From the NCBI GenBank assembly GCA_023231475.1, contig JALJEE010001690.1, forward strand, positions 89,045 through 153,044: DNA of 64,000 bases, in the 5' to 3' direction. Both the position numbers and the translations under genes were made by a program. Of this stretch, positions 23,449 through 37,148 are shown piece by piece. The notes beneath the pieces were generated by a model. The model was given only the letters and a program-made list of their open reading frames with translations. It searched no databases and had not been told where the DNA came from. This stretch comes from Seison nebaliae. Its lineage: Eukaryota > Rotifera > Pararotatoria > Seisonacea > Seisonidae. Within the stretch, counting starts at the first letter, position 1. Each line of letters begins with the position of its first letter.

Positions 23449-24065
23449 TAATTATAATTAGTGTATATCTAAATTACTAACATGTTTTTACTTTATCTAC
23501 AAACAAACCATAACTAAAAGCTTTTTGGTGATAATATTAAAACTTAATTCCATAACGATGAAATTTAAAGAATGTCACAAAAACCCTCCCCCGAAGAATA
23601 TACCGTGTGAAAAAAAGGTAAGAAATTTTCCACATGAGAAATGTCAATCTTGAAAAAACAACACCTTTTCCCCATCCACTTATCGTATTTCGAGCGTAAC
23701 CAAATTCATTGGTAGTTGAACAATTATGTCTCCGAGTTAAAATGAGAAGAAGCAAATTATCGTTATGGAAGAGGAGATTGAAAGACAGATTAAGACAATA
23801 AGGAAGTGGGATTATAAACGTATCAGAGTCAACGTATCAGTAAAGTAGTGAAGTGTCTTCACTCCAAAACATACTCCAAAACATTCTCCAAAACCAAAAC
23901 ACTGATAAATTTCTAAAAAAGATTGTTTCAATAAAATTAGTGTTGATAATTTATTTTATTTCTACATATTCAAATGTAGTAGTTAAAGCTTAAACTGAAA
24001 ATTGAATATTTTAAACTGTTGGAGATTCTTCTCAATTTCTATTCTGATTTAAAACTGATTGTACG
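23449..24065. other. Intergenic upstream of RCC1
   Basis: Contains the RCC1 promoter region by position. There is a short direct repeat CCAAAACATtCTCCAAAACc near 23870-23900. Nothing coding seen. Confidence 0.35.
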
Positions 24066-25619
24066 ATGTTAAGTGAGAATGTTTTTTTAAATATAATACT
24101 TACAATGAAACCTATGAGCAGAAAACGGACAAATGACAAAGATGAAATCATTTTGCATTTGAATGAGAATTCCTCATATTTCTGTAAAAATTGTTTTAGT
24201 GAAATAAAACAATTGAATGAGAGTAAAATTAAATCGTTTGATTTAAATTGTACTATAGTATCAGAAAATGATTTAGCCAACAGCAGAAATCAGTTGAACA
24301 ATTCCCTCATCGACGGTATATGGGAGGAATTGTTAAACGATTACAAAAAGAAATCACCAACGAGAGAAAATGGTAGAGAAGAAGTTCAAAAAAAGAGAAG
24401 GAAATTGGAAGAAGATATTTCATCGGAAACGAAAGACGAAGATAAACGATTAGTTTATGGTATCGGACAAAATTTAACGGGACAACTTTGTGGTTCTCCT
24501 GAAGAGTTGTTTGAAGTATCCAAATATCGAGCTATTAAATTGGGGAATGATTCCATAAAAATGATTTGTTGTGGTGCCATGCATTCTGTTATTATCACTA
24601 ATGATTCGTCCATCATTACTTTTGGATGTAATGATGAAGGAGCTCTTGGAATTCGGAAAGAGGAAGAGAATAATTCTCAATTATTTTATCATATTCAATT
24701 GAATCATCAATGGTTGAATACAGATCATATTATTAAATGTATTGCTGGTGATTCATTTACATCAGTATTGACATTTTCTGGACGTCTTTTCCTTTGGGGA
24801 ACATTTCGAGATGCCAATGGAATTTGTGGATTAATCGAACCAAATGAAATTTCATTTACACCAAAAGAAGTTATTTTGAAGGGAAAGAAAATGGTTGATG
24901 TTGTTGGAGGATTTGATCATATTCTCATTTTGACATCCGACAATTTTTTATATTCGATGGGAAATGGAGAACAAGGTCAATTGGGAAGAATTGGAGAATT
25001 GAAAGCAAAAGATCCGGAGAAGAAAGCTTTAAATGAATTTCTACAATTAAAACAGATAAATTTCACTCCAAAAATCAAATATATATTTGCGGGAGGATAT
25101 GGATCAATAATTGTAACGATTAATAATGAATGTTATGGATTCGGTTTGAATAATTATCATCAACTTGGCATCCAAAAGAAAGATGAAGAAGATAACTGTG
25201 TTTATTTCCCGAGACAATCACATTATCTTCAAGACATCAAATGGAACAATATTTCTATGTCTCTACATCATTCAATGGGATTATCGATGAATGGAGACGT
25301 TTATGGTTTTGGGAGATCAGACGACGGTCGTCTCGGTGTGATAAATGAGCAGATTATTAATCGGGAAGACATAAAATTTCCTATCAAATGGAATTTTCCT
25401 TGTAAATTTAGAGAAGTTCGTTCTTGTCTAGCCGGATCATTTGCCATCACCCTATCAGGAGCACTTGTATCATCGGGTACTGGTGATACGATGATGATGG
25501 GTCATGGAGAACATGATAAAGTTGAAGGGACATATGTCGAACAATTGAAACGTCTTGAAAAGTCGAATTGTATATCCGTAGCGGCTGGTGGACAACATTC
25601 TTTGATTTTGATCAAATAG
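24066..25619 (+). CDS. RCC1: RCC1, Ran guanine nucleotide exchange factor
   Basis: Single exon, 517 codons from the first ATG. The ATG at 24105 (MKPMSRKRTND) is an equally good start and gives a basic N-terminus like that of other RCC1 proteins. A basic cluster, KKRRKLEED, is a likely nuclear signal. The seven-bladed propeller begins near residue 125 with YGIGQNLTGQLCG. Diagnostic stretches are ITFGCNDEGALG, LWGTFRDANGICGLIEPNE, GNGEQGQLGR, FGRSDDGRLG and the closing AAGGQHSLIL. These track human RCC1 blade by blade, including the GCNDEGALGR-type repeat. RCC1 on chromatin loads GTP on Ran and drives nuclear transport and spindle assembly. It is about 90 residues longer than human RCC1, mostly N-terminal. 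It is convergent with the kinesin gene (173 bp apart). Confidence 0.95.
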   Translation: MLSENVFLNIILTMKPMSRKRTNDKDEIILHLNENSSYFCKNCFSEIKQLNESKIKSFDLNCTIVSENDLANSRNQLNNSLIDGIWEELLNDYKKKSPTRENGREEVQKKRRKLEEDISSETKDEDKRLVYGIGQNLTGQLCGSPEELFEVSKYRAIKLGNDSIKMICCGAMHSVIITNDSSIITFGCNDEGALGIRKEEENNSQLFYHIQLNHQWLNTDHIIKCIAGDSFTSVLTFSGRLFLWGTFRDANGICGLIEPNEISFTPKEVILKGKKMVDVVGGFDHILILTSDNFLYSMGNGEQGQLGRIGELKAKDPEKKALNEFLQLKQINFTPKIKYIFAGGYGSIIVTINNECYGFGLNNYHQLGIQKKDEEDNCVYFPRQSHYLQDIKWNNISMSLHHSMGLSMNGDVYGFGRSDDGRLGVINEQIINREDIKFPIKWNFPCKFREVRSCLAGSFAITLSGALVSSGTGDTMMMGHGEHDKVEGTYVEQLKRLEKSNCISVAAGGQHSLILIK

Positions 25620-25792
25620 TTTTCTTTTTTTCCACTTTATTTCAATATATATCAATGTAATTTAAATAAAATACAAAACTGACCGGATAAATAAAAATTG
25701 AAAATGTTTTAATTATGAGTTGAATTGTAAGAAAGAATTTTATTAAATGAATTTCATTATCGTTCTTTTAGAAATTTATAGGAATTATTATA

Positions 25793-27827
25793 TTATAATC
25801 GATTATTTCGATTTCTCGCTAAATCGATGCAATGTGAAGAATGACGATTCTTAATTATCGAATCATCTTGTTGTAGATTTGATTTTAACGTTTGTAAATT
25901 TTGATAAATACCTTGCAACAAATTCATTCGATGCATTGAATTCTGAATATGATTTTCGAAACTCTTGACATATTCCTCTAAATCGAAGACGTCTGCATTC
26001 GTCATGTGTAGTAGTTGTCTGGAAGTTGTCACCGTTTTCTCTTCCTCCTGTAAAAGATTATGATGTTGAAGATAAATACTTTCTTCTAATTCATTCAATT
26101 CGATTAGTTTCCGATTAATTCCATCATTATTCTCCTCATCTTCTACAACGTCCTCACATTCGTTATGACGCCAATGATTTCGGTTTTTATTCTTATTCAT
26201 ATTTTGAATACTGTTATTGATATTTGAACGAATTCGACGAACAACATCTTTCGAAGTGATGGAAGGTGAAGTTGATGTTATTGTTGGTACGTCGTTGGTA
26301 TCTACCATTTCTTGTTCTGTATCTAATTCCTTAACCCGGTCGGCATATCGGAGTGTGTTCAGTGTATGTTCCACATCCGAATTTCCTGGTGAAATTGTGG
26401 CAATCATACATACTTTACTTTGGGTTTGGATGAACGAATCTCTCAACACTTTTGTCAATGTCGATCCTCTAAATGGAATGTGATTATCCTCACGACCTAA
26501 TGCTCGAATACATTCCTTCAAAGCTAACAATGATCGATTAATTTCAGCACCTTCATTTCGTGTAACTCGATCGGATGATTGAGTGTCCTTACCTCGTTCA
26601 CTTCCCGCTAAATCGATTAAAGATATTTTCCCATGTAACTTTCCTGATGTTTGACATCTCAAAATGAATTGAAAAATAGCATGTGAACGACTTGAATTAT
26701 CATTAGCACTTGTTTGACCACTAGTACGTAAGTCCATTCCATAAGATATCCAATGTAGAACTTCGTTAACGTCAATGACATGACATTCTCTCAAATCGAC
26801 AACTCGTACAATATTTTTACTATCCTCTAATACTCGAAGTCGCTCTTTACGATTAAGTAAATCGAACACCTTCCCACAATAGATCTCAAAGAATGAGACA
26901 TTGATGAAAAACTTGTTGCAATATTTATTCTCTAACAAATCGAAGATATCATTTGAAGTCATTGCATAAATACCATTATGAATCGTTTTCGCTTTTGTAT
27001 CACCTCCCATTGTATGTGTCTTTCCGCTACCAGTCTGTCCATATGCGAAGCACATGGACATATTCCCTTCGAACATATGTTCAACTAAAGGTCGAGCTGT
27101 GTATTGATATACTAACGAGTTATCACAATCATCATCGAAAGTATAAGTAAATCGAAAACGTTGATTATCTAAAAATTTCGTCATATCTACTTTGAGTTTC
27201 GGTTGATGGATAACTATGATATCTCGACTAGGAACTGAAATAACATCAATTTCTTTTCTCACATTAACTTCCCGACGATTCATCGGTCGTTTTCTTATAC
27301 ATACAACAATTCGTTGTTGTACCATATGCTCATTATCCGTTATGGGTGTGAATTGCATACTCTGTCGATACGTATTAATCATTCCAACAAAATCTCTATT
27401 TTGAGGTGTATCATAATCCTGAATTTGCTTTTGCCGATTTCGGCGATCCTCACGATGACGTCTAATCTTATCAATCTCTTTCACACAATGACCTTTCCTT
27501 CGTGGAAGTGGTGGATCGTGTTGCGTTACCATTATATCATCATTGTCTCGTTTCTTATATCGATAATCATCATTTGTAACAGTTTGAGACAAATTCACAT
27601 TCGTTTGATTACTGAAATTAATAAAGACGAAGAATAATCAATAATAATATGTAAATGTCAACTAACTATTGTTCTTTGTGACCATATATCTGAGAATTCC
27701 GATATCGACGAATTGGTGAATTCGATTTTTGTTCATTCGATTTCAGTTCATAATTCGTTTTATTCGATACGTCATTATTTCGTTGTTCATAATTATGACC
27801 ATTGCCACTTCCATTATCATGTTGCAT
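25793..27827 (-). CDS. KIF2: Kinesin-13 (KIF2/MCAK-type microtubule depolymerase)
   Basis: Two exons, 27827-27667 and 27611-25793, with a 55-nt GTTAGT...CAG intron, give 659 aa. The N-terminus is basic and Asn/Arg-rich. The neck and motor begin with RRHREDRRNRQKQI and IVVCIRKRPMNRREV. The kinesin-13 KVD motif is present (KLKVDMTKFLDNQRF). The P-loop AYGQTGSGKTHT is near residue 245, switch I is NDNSSRSHAIF and switch II is LIDLAGSERG. FRGSTLTKVLRDSF and a short C-terminal coiled coil follow. The internal motor with the KVD loop is diagnostic for kinesin-13, which depolymerises microtubule ends in spindles and cilia rather than walking. Confidence 0.95.
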
Positions 27828-28100
27828 GATCAGCTGTCCACAAACACAAATTCACAATAAATGTTAAAGTAAATTCTTACACTTTTTCCTTATACTGCAC
27901 AATGTATGATTTTGTATCACTCGTAACAAATGAATGAATTGAACTGAATTAAAATGTCAATCTATTCGTCTTCTCTAAATATAGTCGATTTTCTTAACAA
28001 TGATTCATCATTGAAAAGTGCGCACTTTATTTTCGAATTTTTTTCAAATTTTTTTATTTACAATGAATAATCTCAATAAAATTACTTCTATATCCTTTCT

Positions 28101-28791
28101 CTACATCTCCAATAATTGTGGTTCATTGTGAAGACGAAAACAACAACAAGTTGAATTGTTGCATTCTTCGGGGAAGCAAGCGCATCGACATGTTATAGTT
28201 GTACACTAGTTAACAATATGAGATGGTAATACAATTAATAATTCTAACTGATGTCGATTCGCAACATTGACATAGAATAAAAGTTGAAAGATCTTGTTTC
28301 TGAAAAGGGGAAAAATGAAATAGATATTCGATAAATTCCCAAACTTTCTTCGGACAACAACATTTATCCCAACAATCATTACAATCGAATCCAGTATCAC
28401 AAGCATTGATGCACGCCGCACAACATTGACAGTATGACCAATCTTCCACGTCCTTACTTCTTGCTACGCATAAATTCTTGCAAATTCCCCGTCTCTAAAT
28501 AAAAAAAAACAAAATACTGGAAAGTTACACTTGAGATAAATCTAACGGTAAGTGCTTTCCTTATACACGAGATTATAATAAGGAAAATTAAATAAACGGA
28601 AATACTTAGGAGAATGATCGCTGGAATCGGTAACAGTAACGGTATTATACTGTCATCTTCCGTTGGATTACCCAAACCTTCCTGAAATATCAATGAAACA
28701 TAATTAAAATATGATAAGTTAGTTTGCTAACTATATAGGTTTTCATCCAGATATATGTTCTATTGAAATCGTTGTTATGGCAACATAACAT
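28101..28791 (-). CDS. Small single-pass membrane protein with cysteine-rich cytoplasmic or lumenal domain, five exons
   Basis: Modelled exons 28791-28732, 28681-28547, 28494-28345, 28299-28249 and 28205-28101 (60, 135, 150, 51 and 105 nt) all join in phase 0 to a 166-aa protein. Introns are 50, 52, 45 and 43 nt and all begin GTT. Residues about 33-60 form one membrane span (LLLPIPAIILLSISVYLIFL onward), then Arg-Lys. Next is a cysteine-rich domain: RRGICKNLC, YCQCCAACINACD, CNDCWDKCCCP, ILCQCCEST, CRCACFPEEC and CCCF. This gives over 25 Cys in about 100 residues, suggesting metal binding, palmitoylation or dense disulfides. The spacing resembles conserved Cys-rich animal membrane proteins I have seen, but I cannot name the family. 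The clean exon phases make the gene itself secure. Confidence 0.7.
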
Positions 28792-31700
28792 CAGTAAAGC
28801 TAAAAAGTTATCGACAACATTTTCGTCAGATTCATAACTTTTAACTCCTAGCCAAACGGTTGAAGTCATTCTCCATTAGACGTTACATGTCATCGAAGTA
28901 AACATTGAAATTCACGTAAATTTGAAGAAAATGAATTTTTTTGAGTTATCGTTGACAAATGTCATTTTGTCACAAAAGGTTTCATTCACTCACAGATGGA
29001 TTCACAACATTGTCAAATAAATAAAGTTGTTGAATACATAGAAGGATAAATCAATTTTTAATAAAATAATCATTCTTCATTTTTAATCTTTCTAATCTTG
29101 TTAAGTAATCAGAATAATTTTCCTGATATTATTATTTCTATTGAACTTCTGTTGAATTAACGGAAACTGATGTCTTCTAGTAGATAATGTCAAGTTTTTT
29201 CCATAATTTTAGTAACAAGAAATATATTGTTGGAAAAATTGGAAAAAGAGAATTTAATTTCATAGAAAGGTTGCACTCTAACGGTAAAGTTGAAGGGGAA
29301 CAAAACAAAAGAATATTCGACTAGTTCGACTATAGTTTAAGTTTGGGTGGGATGAGAGAAAATAAAGGAAAGCGAATAATTTTTATAGTCGACTGGTTTG
29401 TTCCTTTCTGAATTCAGTTTTATTGGAATAGTTCAAATTTTTAATTTATCTACCATGTTTTTTGACGGAATTCCTGATAATGTTCCTTCACGATGGAATT
29501 AGTTGGATGGAAGTTTAAATAGAAATAAGTACATATTATCGTTTATTTGACGTAAACTATCCGGTTCATTATATTAAAATAGAGAACATGATATTAGGTG
29601 AAAAGGAGGATTCTATTTTAAATGTTCATAATACTCGTTGAATATAATTATCGGTGGGACGGTGACACACAGGAAAAAATGAATGTTAGTAATAATATTT
29701 GAATATGATTTTGTTCGTCTGTTGGGAAGGTGAATAGAATTCATTAGACATTAAATTAATAGTATTTTGATAGAAATGAGCGTATAAGTAGAAGTTGAAA
29801 TAATTTGTGAAATGAACGAAATATACAAATTGTGCAGAGTGGAAAGAACGTATAAGATTAGATGAAGCGGAGTCGGAATCGTACAAGATTCAAATAGAGA
29901 AAACTTTTCACATGCAGTTAAAGAGTCAGGAAGAGAAGAACGAGTAGCAACAATAGAAAAATTGATAAGAACATATATATGTCCACATTGACATCCCGTC
30001 GCCCATCCAAGAGAGCATGTGCTTATATGTAGACATTGTGATATGATGATGGAACATAATTGATGTTAAGGATGTCGAATGAAAAATGATGACTGATGAG
30101 AATTATGGAAGCAGGAATTGTGCAATACATTTCGCATGCGGCGCCATCACAGTTTGATGAACGATGACAGATGCCGTGGGAAATGAATTGCACTAGCTTC
30201 GTTGTTATTGTATATAATCAATTGAGAATGTCGAAATTGTGATGAAGGAAATATTTGAACAAAATACGATTTCTTCCTCTCACAATGTCACAATTCAATA
30301 TTGGATGAACATTCAAAAAAATTTTACAATATCTATTCTCTCATGTTATCACTAATGTATAGAGTGGTTCTTCCATCGATGTTTTATCATACATCTACTG
30401 ATATAGTATGCTACACTATATTATGAATAACGTTTCATAACAACAAGCAAATTATTAAGAACAACAATAAGAATAATAAGAATTAATCTAAAAAATTCCT
30501 GTTTCCAAAATTTTTTTATTCATTTCTCTTCCAACTAATTGTGTATTTGTGTCTAATAATTTTTGTACTAAAAATTATATTTGTGTATTGTATTATAAGT
30601 AAAAATTTAAAAATTGCCAAACTTGAATTTTTATGGATTTTATTCACTGTAAATATTGATTCTTAATTTAGAATGTTCGACAAGTTTCTTACAATCCATT
30701 AAAATATTTAGTTTCCAGTATGCCCTGAATAAAATTTAACGAAATAAAATATGTCGATATATTGGTAAGTTGTGCTCAAAACATACTACGACATACTAGT
30801 TTGAGTGATATTGTTATTCTAAAAAATGTTGCTGGTAGGTGGTTGTGGTATTATGTCGAAATGTTAATTAACAGTAACAATTTTCTCGCTATCTCATTCG
30901 GATTAGTACCGGAAATATTCCTTCCTCAATTTGGATCGTTTAGATTTTGTTTCAAATGTTTTGAACATGGTACAACTATTGCCGTAATGTTAAAATGATG
31001 CATATTGATGAATGATGTTCCAACAAGCCATTATGAATGGTAGTTCTTACTATTTACAATGATAGAGAGTAGGAATAATAATTAAACAGATTACTTTCTT
31101 CAGGGCTTTCTGCTGCATATAGTGATGGAATGCGCGTGTATACATTCCTTACCAATCTATCCGGCTGCTGTATACTCTAGAGACATATGTAAATTGTTTC
31201 TTGGAATACTGTAGACTCGGCTGACTGAATAGAGTCATCTTGTTTTCCATCGTCCTATTACATAGAGAAGATGGGGGGAGAATGATGAAGAAGTAATATC
31301 TGGTATTCGTGCAGGAAATTTATTAATTTTTGTCATGCAGAAATTATTCTCTTTGAAAATGTTCTCTTATTCTCCATACCATACAATTACATTAAACACA
31401 TTTAAAAGAAAATTATAATAATATTCTTTTACCATCATTCGTATTACTATTAACATCGTTTTCGTCATTGTTGTCGTTTTGGTCGTCATCGTCTTTGTTG
31501 GAAAGGAAGGAGCAGTAGACATTAGACAAATGAGAAATCAAAATGGAAGGAAGGAAAGGAAGAACAAAACTTCATCTTTTGCTTACCGCTCCATCTATTG
31601 ACGTTGTTGTTACTTCTATCTCCATTTGCATGAAAGAGAATGTATGAATGAAGATCTAAAACAAAATGGAAAGAAAACGGAAGAATAATTAATATATTCT

Positions 31701-34700
31701 TCATTCCATATACAATACATTGATGTATATGTTTATTCCATACATCATTTCGATCAACTTTTTCTTCTCAGCTACAATTCCTTCATTGGAACAAACACAT
31801 ACGATATTTGGGAAGTGATGGCTCTGAAATATTTTAGATGAAGAACGTTCAAACTAATAACTCTGCATGTTTCTCATAATGTTACATTTAATGATTATTT
31901 AATAGTTTTTTTTCATCATCTTCATCAGTTTCTTCTTCTTCTGCTGCTTTTGATGCTGGTTTCATATCAATGTGAGAAATTGTTTCCCTTTAATTCCTCT
32001 TTCAGTCTCCACCATTTATTTCTTGTATAAATCTTATTCATCCTCTTCCAGAACGCCATCAGTCTCTGAACTGCAAGAGCTTTGTAAGAGAATAATTAAA
32101 TTTTGTCTACTAATTTTATGTGAAGGAAAATTAATTATCTTTTTATGGATTCTCTTCATATAGACAGAGATCGAATATGAATCAATTTCTTATGTAATAT
32201 ATCTTCTACTACTTAAGGAGATTGCGGATATGCCAACTGATTGGACTATGCTCGATATTATCCTGCAACTCGCGAATCTAATGCATCGATTGGTAAATTC
32301 TTCACATTTTAACCTTTATCGAAGAGAATTTTTCTCAAACAATGTCTCAAATGTTATCCGTTATGTAAGAATATTTGATAAGACAACGAATTGTCACAGT
32401 TGAGGATTGAATGATATCTGACAAGAATCTTAATGTACATTAATCTTAACAACAAAGACATCTTTATTGTTATTATTCATTTTTTTCATTATTCTTTTAA
32501 TCAATAAAAGTAATGGGAAAAAAGAAAAGGAATAACTATATGGTCGTCTATTATTCTAAAACGAACATTCATTTTCTTCGAATATTTTATTATTTCCTAT
32601 TATTAATGACGACCATTTTAGTATCTTTCCATAAAGATGCGTAAAGTGGAATAAGTGTAAAATTATGATATTCTTAAATGTACTTTCAATTGATGCTTCC
32701 ATTACTAATTCATTATTGATAGTTAGGTCGGAAACACCGTTGGATGTATCGAAATGTGCATATTCATTCCGAAACTGATTCTGACGAAACTTCCGATAGT
32801 GTAATAGAAAATGCAAGTTGAAACAAATGAATAACTTTCTTTCTTACATCTAAAACTTACTGTTATCTAGTAGAACCATATGGTAGGATAGAACAGACAT
32901 ATATGTTTCACTTTTTAAGACGAAATTTATCGTTTAATCATACATTAGACTCTTCCTCTCTACAATTTCTTCATTAGATGTTTTCCCCCGTTTCCGTATC
33001 ATCGTTAAGCAAGTGCTCCTAATGAATGATATATTAGCAATCCGTTCCCTCTGTTCTTTCGGGTGGTCGAATAATCCTGGAGATTTCGTCTTTTATTCAT
33101 CTCTTTCCAAAATAATGAAATCTCCATTTGGCGGTTCACGGAAATGGAGGAATAGAGGGGAAGAAATATGTAAAAACAATTCCGCAATTCGACAACAATT
33201 GAATATAAGTTTCCTATCGATATAATCGACATAAAGCGCATAAGCTTCAACCTCACTAATGGATAGATGAATAGACAACGTAGCTTGTTACCAGAATATC
33301 TCCATAAATAACTAACGAATTACATAAGACGAAATGTTTGCCTTCAGAAGAAAATGTAAAACATAGGAATAAATTATGTTAAAATGATTCTATTTTTATC
33401 TCAGAAATCTTCAGTTTTAGACCTATCAAGGAAAAAATATTTACAAGTTTGTTACTTAACAAATTGTTAACAATTTTCAATAATTCCTCGAAATTTTATT
33501 ATCCAACTGAAAAACGTATGTCATATTTTGAAGTTTATGATTTTTAAAATATGAATAATGATATTAGAATGTCAATCGAATGTTTTTACGATTTCACCTT
33601 TAACCATAATCAATACTATGTTTTTCTTCAACAGACAGCACAACATCCAAATGATTTATATGTAGATCTATCCAAACTAATAAATTTGTCAAATTTGAAT
33701 AATGTTTTCAAATGCATTAATTCTATTCGAAAAAATTAGCTTTCTCTTAATCGGAGAAATTGATCATCTGAATAAATGAACCACCATTTTTTACCAAATC
33801 ATTAGTGCATTCTATTAGCACTCATGAAGAAAAATTAATGGACATTATAAGAAACTTTTCTTTCTTATACATTTAAAATATCATTATATATGCCTCTTAT
33901 CTTTCCAAAACTATAAAACATTTTTACCGGATGAATTTTCTGAATATTCCAATCTAAATTTCTGTTAAGTGTTTAACCAATCTGCATTGGTTACAAACCG
34001 GTTCTGTAGTTTACACGCTGAATAATTGAAATAAGTGCAAATGAAGATATCAGAATTAATTTCTTTTGACAATAGAAAAAGTTTTAATGAAAATTTCTTG
34101 CATAATTGATGATGAATATCTTCATTGAATATTCAACAATCTTATTCTTCTTGAGTATTTCTTTTATTTTTTTTGGAGTCCAACAAATTGATAGTATGAA
34201 TTTATATTTTAGGTGATCTGTGTTAATTTACTCTTCAAGGTTTAAGTACATTCGAAGATGAAGATTCGCCCATACCGTTTCTGTGGAGATTACTTGTATA
34301 AATCTGAATTCCTCCGTTTTCTTGTTCTAATTTTTTATTGCTTTTTTTCTCGATTAGTCGAATGTTTATTGGAAATTATTCAAAAGTGAAAAGCTTATTC
34401 AATCTCAACAGTTTTTCCTATTTCCTTTCCTTCTTCACAATACGACACAGCTTCCTATTAAACATTTCCATTTCTTCTTTTATTATACAACATTTCTTAG
34501 CAAATATAAAGTACTTCTAAAATAATCTTCACATCAACTCCAAATTCTCCTTATTGTTATTATTGTGGAAAGATCCAAATATTATAACCTAATATAATTG
34601 AATATAATTTAAACATTTTGAGAACCTTATATAGAGTAGATACATTTTCATTGGGAGCCCAACAAAATCTAGAAAAGAAATTTTATTAAACGTAACATAA

Positions 34701-34792
34701 ATTTAGTTCTAGTTGATCAAGTTATTCTCCTAATATCTGTGAAAAGTACAAGGTTATAAATAATAAAGAAATTTGTATTTCATTCTTCGACA

Positions 34793-34819
34793 ATTAGAGT
34801 AAAATGATTTTACTCTAAT
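34793..34819. repeat. Perfect 12-bp hairpin with 3-nt loop
   Basis: ATTAGAGTAAAA, loop TGA, then TTTTACTCTAAT. The arms pair at every base. It lies far from any gene I can see. Confidence 0.6.
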
Positions 34820-37121
34820 CGAATTTTTTATTTTAAATTTTGTCCATTTCCATTTTGTAAATTTCAACATTCAAACATCCTTCGAAACCGAATTTCGTCT
34901 TAGTTTCATCAATGATTGTGTCTGGATAAGACTGACATATCAAGTTTATGATCATACAAATCAATCGAATTTCCTAAATTTTACGTATTCAAATATTTAT
35001 TTTTTGAGATTGCCTGCTCTACACTGTGAGTCCACAATTAGCACTATGGTGGCACATAGCACGACATTATAAGAGAAAGCAAATAGGACCACCCAACGAC
35101 CTATTGAGGTAACTTCCTCTATTGATTTATTGCTTATGTAAATTTCCAGTTGGTGAAACGGGAAACAAATCCGAATTTTACTCGTTGTTGGATCATTTGA
35201 TCGGCTATCGAACTTGACTATCGAGTTATATAGGAAATTGGTGAAAATAATTTTAAGTTATCAAAAGTCGAGATATAATTTCGACATGTTATGAAATTAA
35301 ATGAATTATGATGGAATTTGTGTGGAAATTTATTTTTATTCTATCTTTCCTGAATGAATTAATTTCAATGTCTTGTTTATAATACAATGACTTATTTCAA
35401 GATATGATTTCTACAAATTACAATTACTAGTCCAATTCATTTCTACTATTATCCTGACTTCATTCCATCCTAACACACAAATCGAAAATTTTAAGAAAAA
35501 CAATTTTCCCATATCTGTTCATTCCATCGTTCTAGTATGAAGTAGAGAACTATCATCACTTTGCTTTCATCTTTTGAATTGATAACATAATTTAGAATAT
35601 TATTCTGATCATTCTTCGACATATTATCATTACAACGATTAGGTTCCTGACGATTGGAATTGAATAGAGAAATCTCTTCCGCCCCACTATTCACTCCAAC
35701 GAAAGAAGTAATTAAGCAAAATGAATTTAAGTTATAAATTATCAATAATCGTTATGATTAACGTGGAAAACTTTTATAAATATTCATTGCTTATCAATAG
35801 ATTCATTTTCGAGATTGAACTAACATTTTCCAGGAATATTTATTCTTTTAATGAATATAAATCTGATGAGCGTATGTGAATTCTCCGAAATTTCTAATCG
35901 TCTCCACCAAATTAAATATGTTCATATTTACCAACATATTATGCATATCTTCCACATCTCGCTTCATTTCGACTGCACGAACTGAGCAATTGTTTTACAT
36001 TTGGACGAGAACATAATATATTCACATCACATATCTAGATCTGATTTTGAAATGTCAGTAGGTAAAACAAAAACCGAATCAATTTTTAAGACGAAACTTG
36101 TGACATTCATAATATCTTTTCCATTATTCAATATCGTATCAGCTTTTTAATTATACGTCATTCCCATATACTCATGTTCATATTCTCCATATGTTGATAG
36201 TGTTCCTTACAAATTATTTTGAACTTTACATTCTTTCTATTAACTTCACTCACACGGAATATTATTGGTGTTAGAGAACGAAGTTAAAAGTCTCCACTTG
36301 TTTTTATTATAGAATTCGGAGTCAATTCACATTCATCGGAAGTTTTGTAAATTCATGTTCATTCTCCGACCAATTCAGTTAGTTTCTACCAGATAATTCG
36401 TTAAATAATCAAGTCAGTGTTCATTCGGTTACGTGATTCGTAATATTCATAAGTATCCGTAGTAAATGAAGTTAATTCGATAAATTAAAGTGTCAATGAT
36501 TATTGTTCTGAAAATCACAATAAATTGGAATAATTGGTAAGAATGTCTAACCAGAAAATCACAATTGTAAGTTGGACAGAAAAGAGAAATTTACACTTGT
36601 AAAACATATGAAATAGAAATGGAAATTTCTTAGGAAATGGGAAGGCTGATATAAATGATACGAAAGTTGTAAATAAATATGTTTGGTAACTCATAATTAT
36701 TGGAAATGATAAAGTAGTTTGGTTGGGACGGAGGAGGAGCATGCACATATGTACATGCTTAAATAAGATGAAAAGTAGTTGTCTTTCTACTTGCTGTATT
36801 TGCTAATAAATTGTCATTATTACATTCATGTTAATAGGATTGTTTTTGTCTTCATTCATTTTCTTCAAGTTATCAAATCGATATTATTATCATTATTTTC
36901 GTTATCGTCCACATTCCGTGCACATTAAATTTTCGACTTTTCAATTTATTTCATTATTGCTCTTATCATTCAACCGAATTCTATTGATTCAATTCAACTT
37001 ACTGTTAGTTTCTTCTTTACGACATGCAAACACTATTCATGTGCAAGCAACTACACCACAACCGAAATTACATGATTATCCAACCATGTGAAAGAATCAT
37101 ATCGACGAATAGATTATGGAA

Positions 37122-37148
37122 AGTATATATATATATATATATATATAT
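37122..37148. repeat. (TA)n microsatellite
   Basis: About 13 TA dinucleotides, continuous apart from the flanks. Confidence 0.8.

Noticed and set aside
27216-27637. Plus-strand ORFs over the kinesin gene
   Set aside because: Antisense shadows of the conserved kinesin-13 coding sequence.
30762-30998. 78-codon plus-strand ORF in the gene desert
   Set aside because: No motif, no flanking exons, composition like translated AT-rich DNA.
36828-37091. Possible neuropeptide or small secreted protein
   Set aside because: It has a hydrophobic stretch and a polar tail but no dibasic-flanked repeats, no clear cleavage site and no joining exon.
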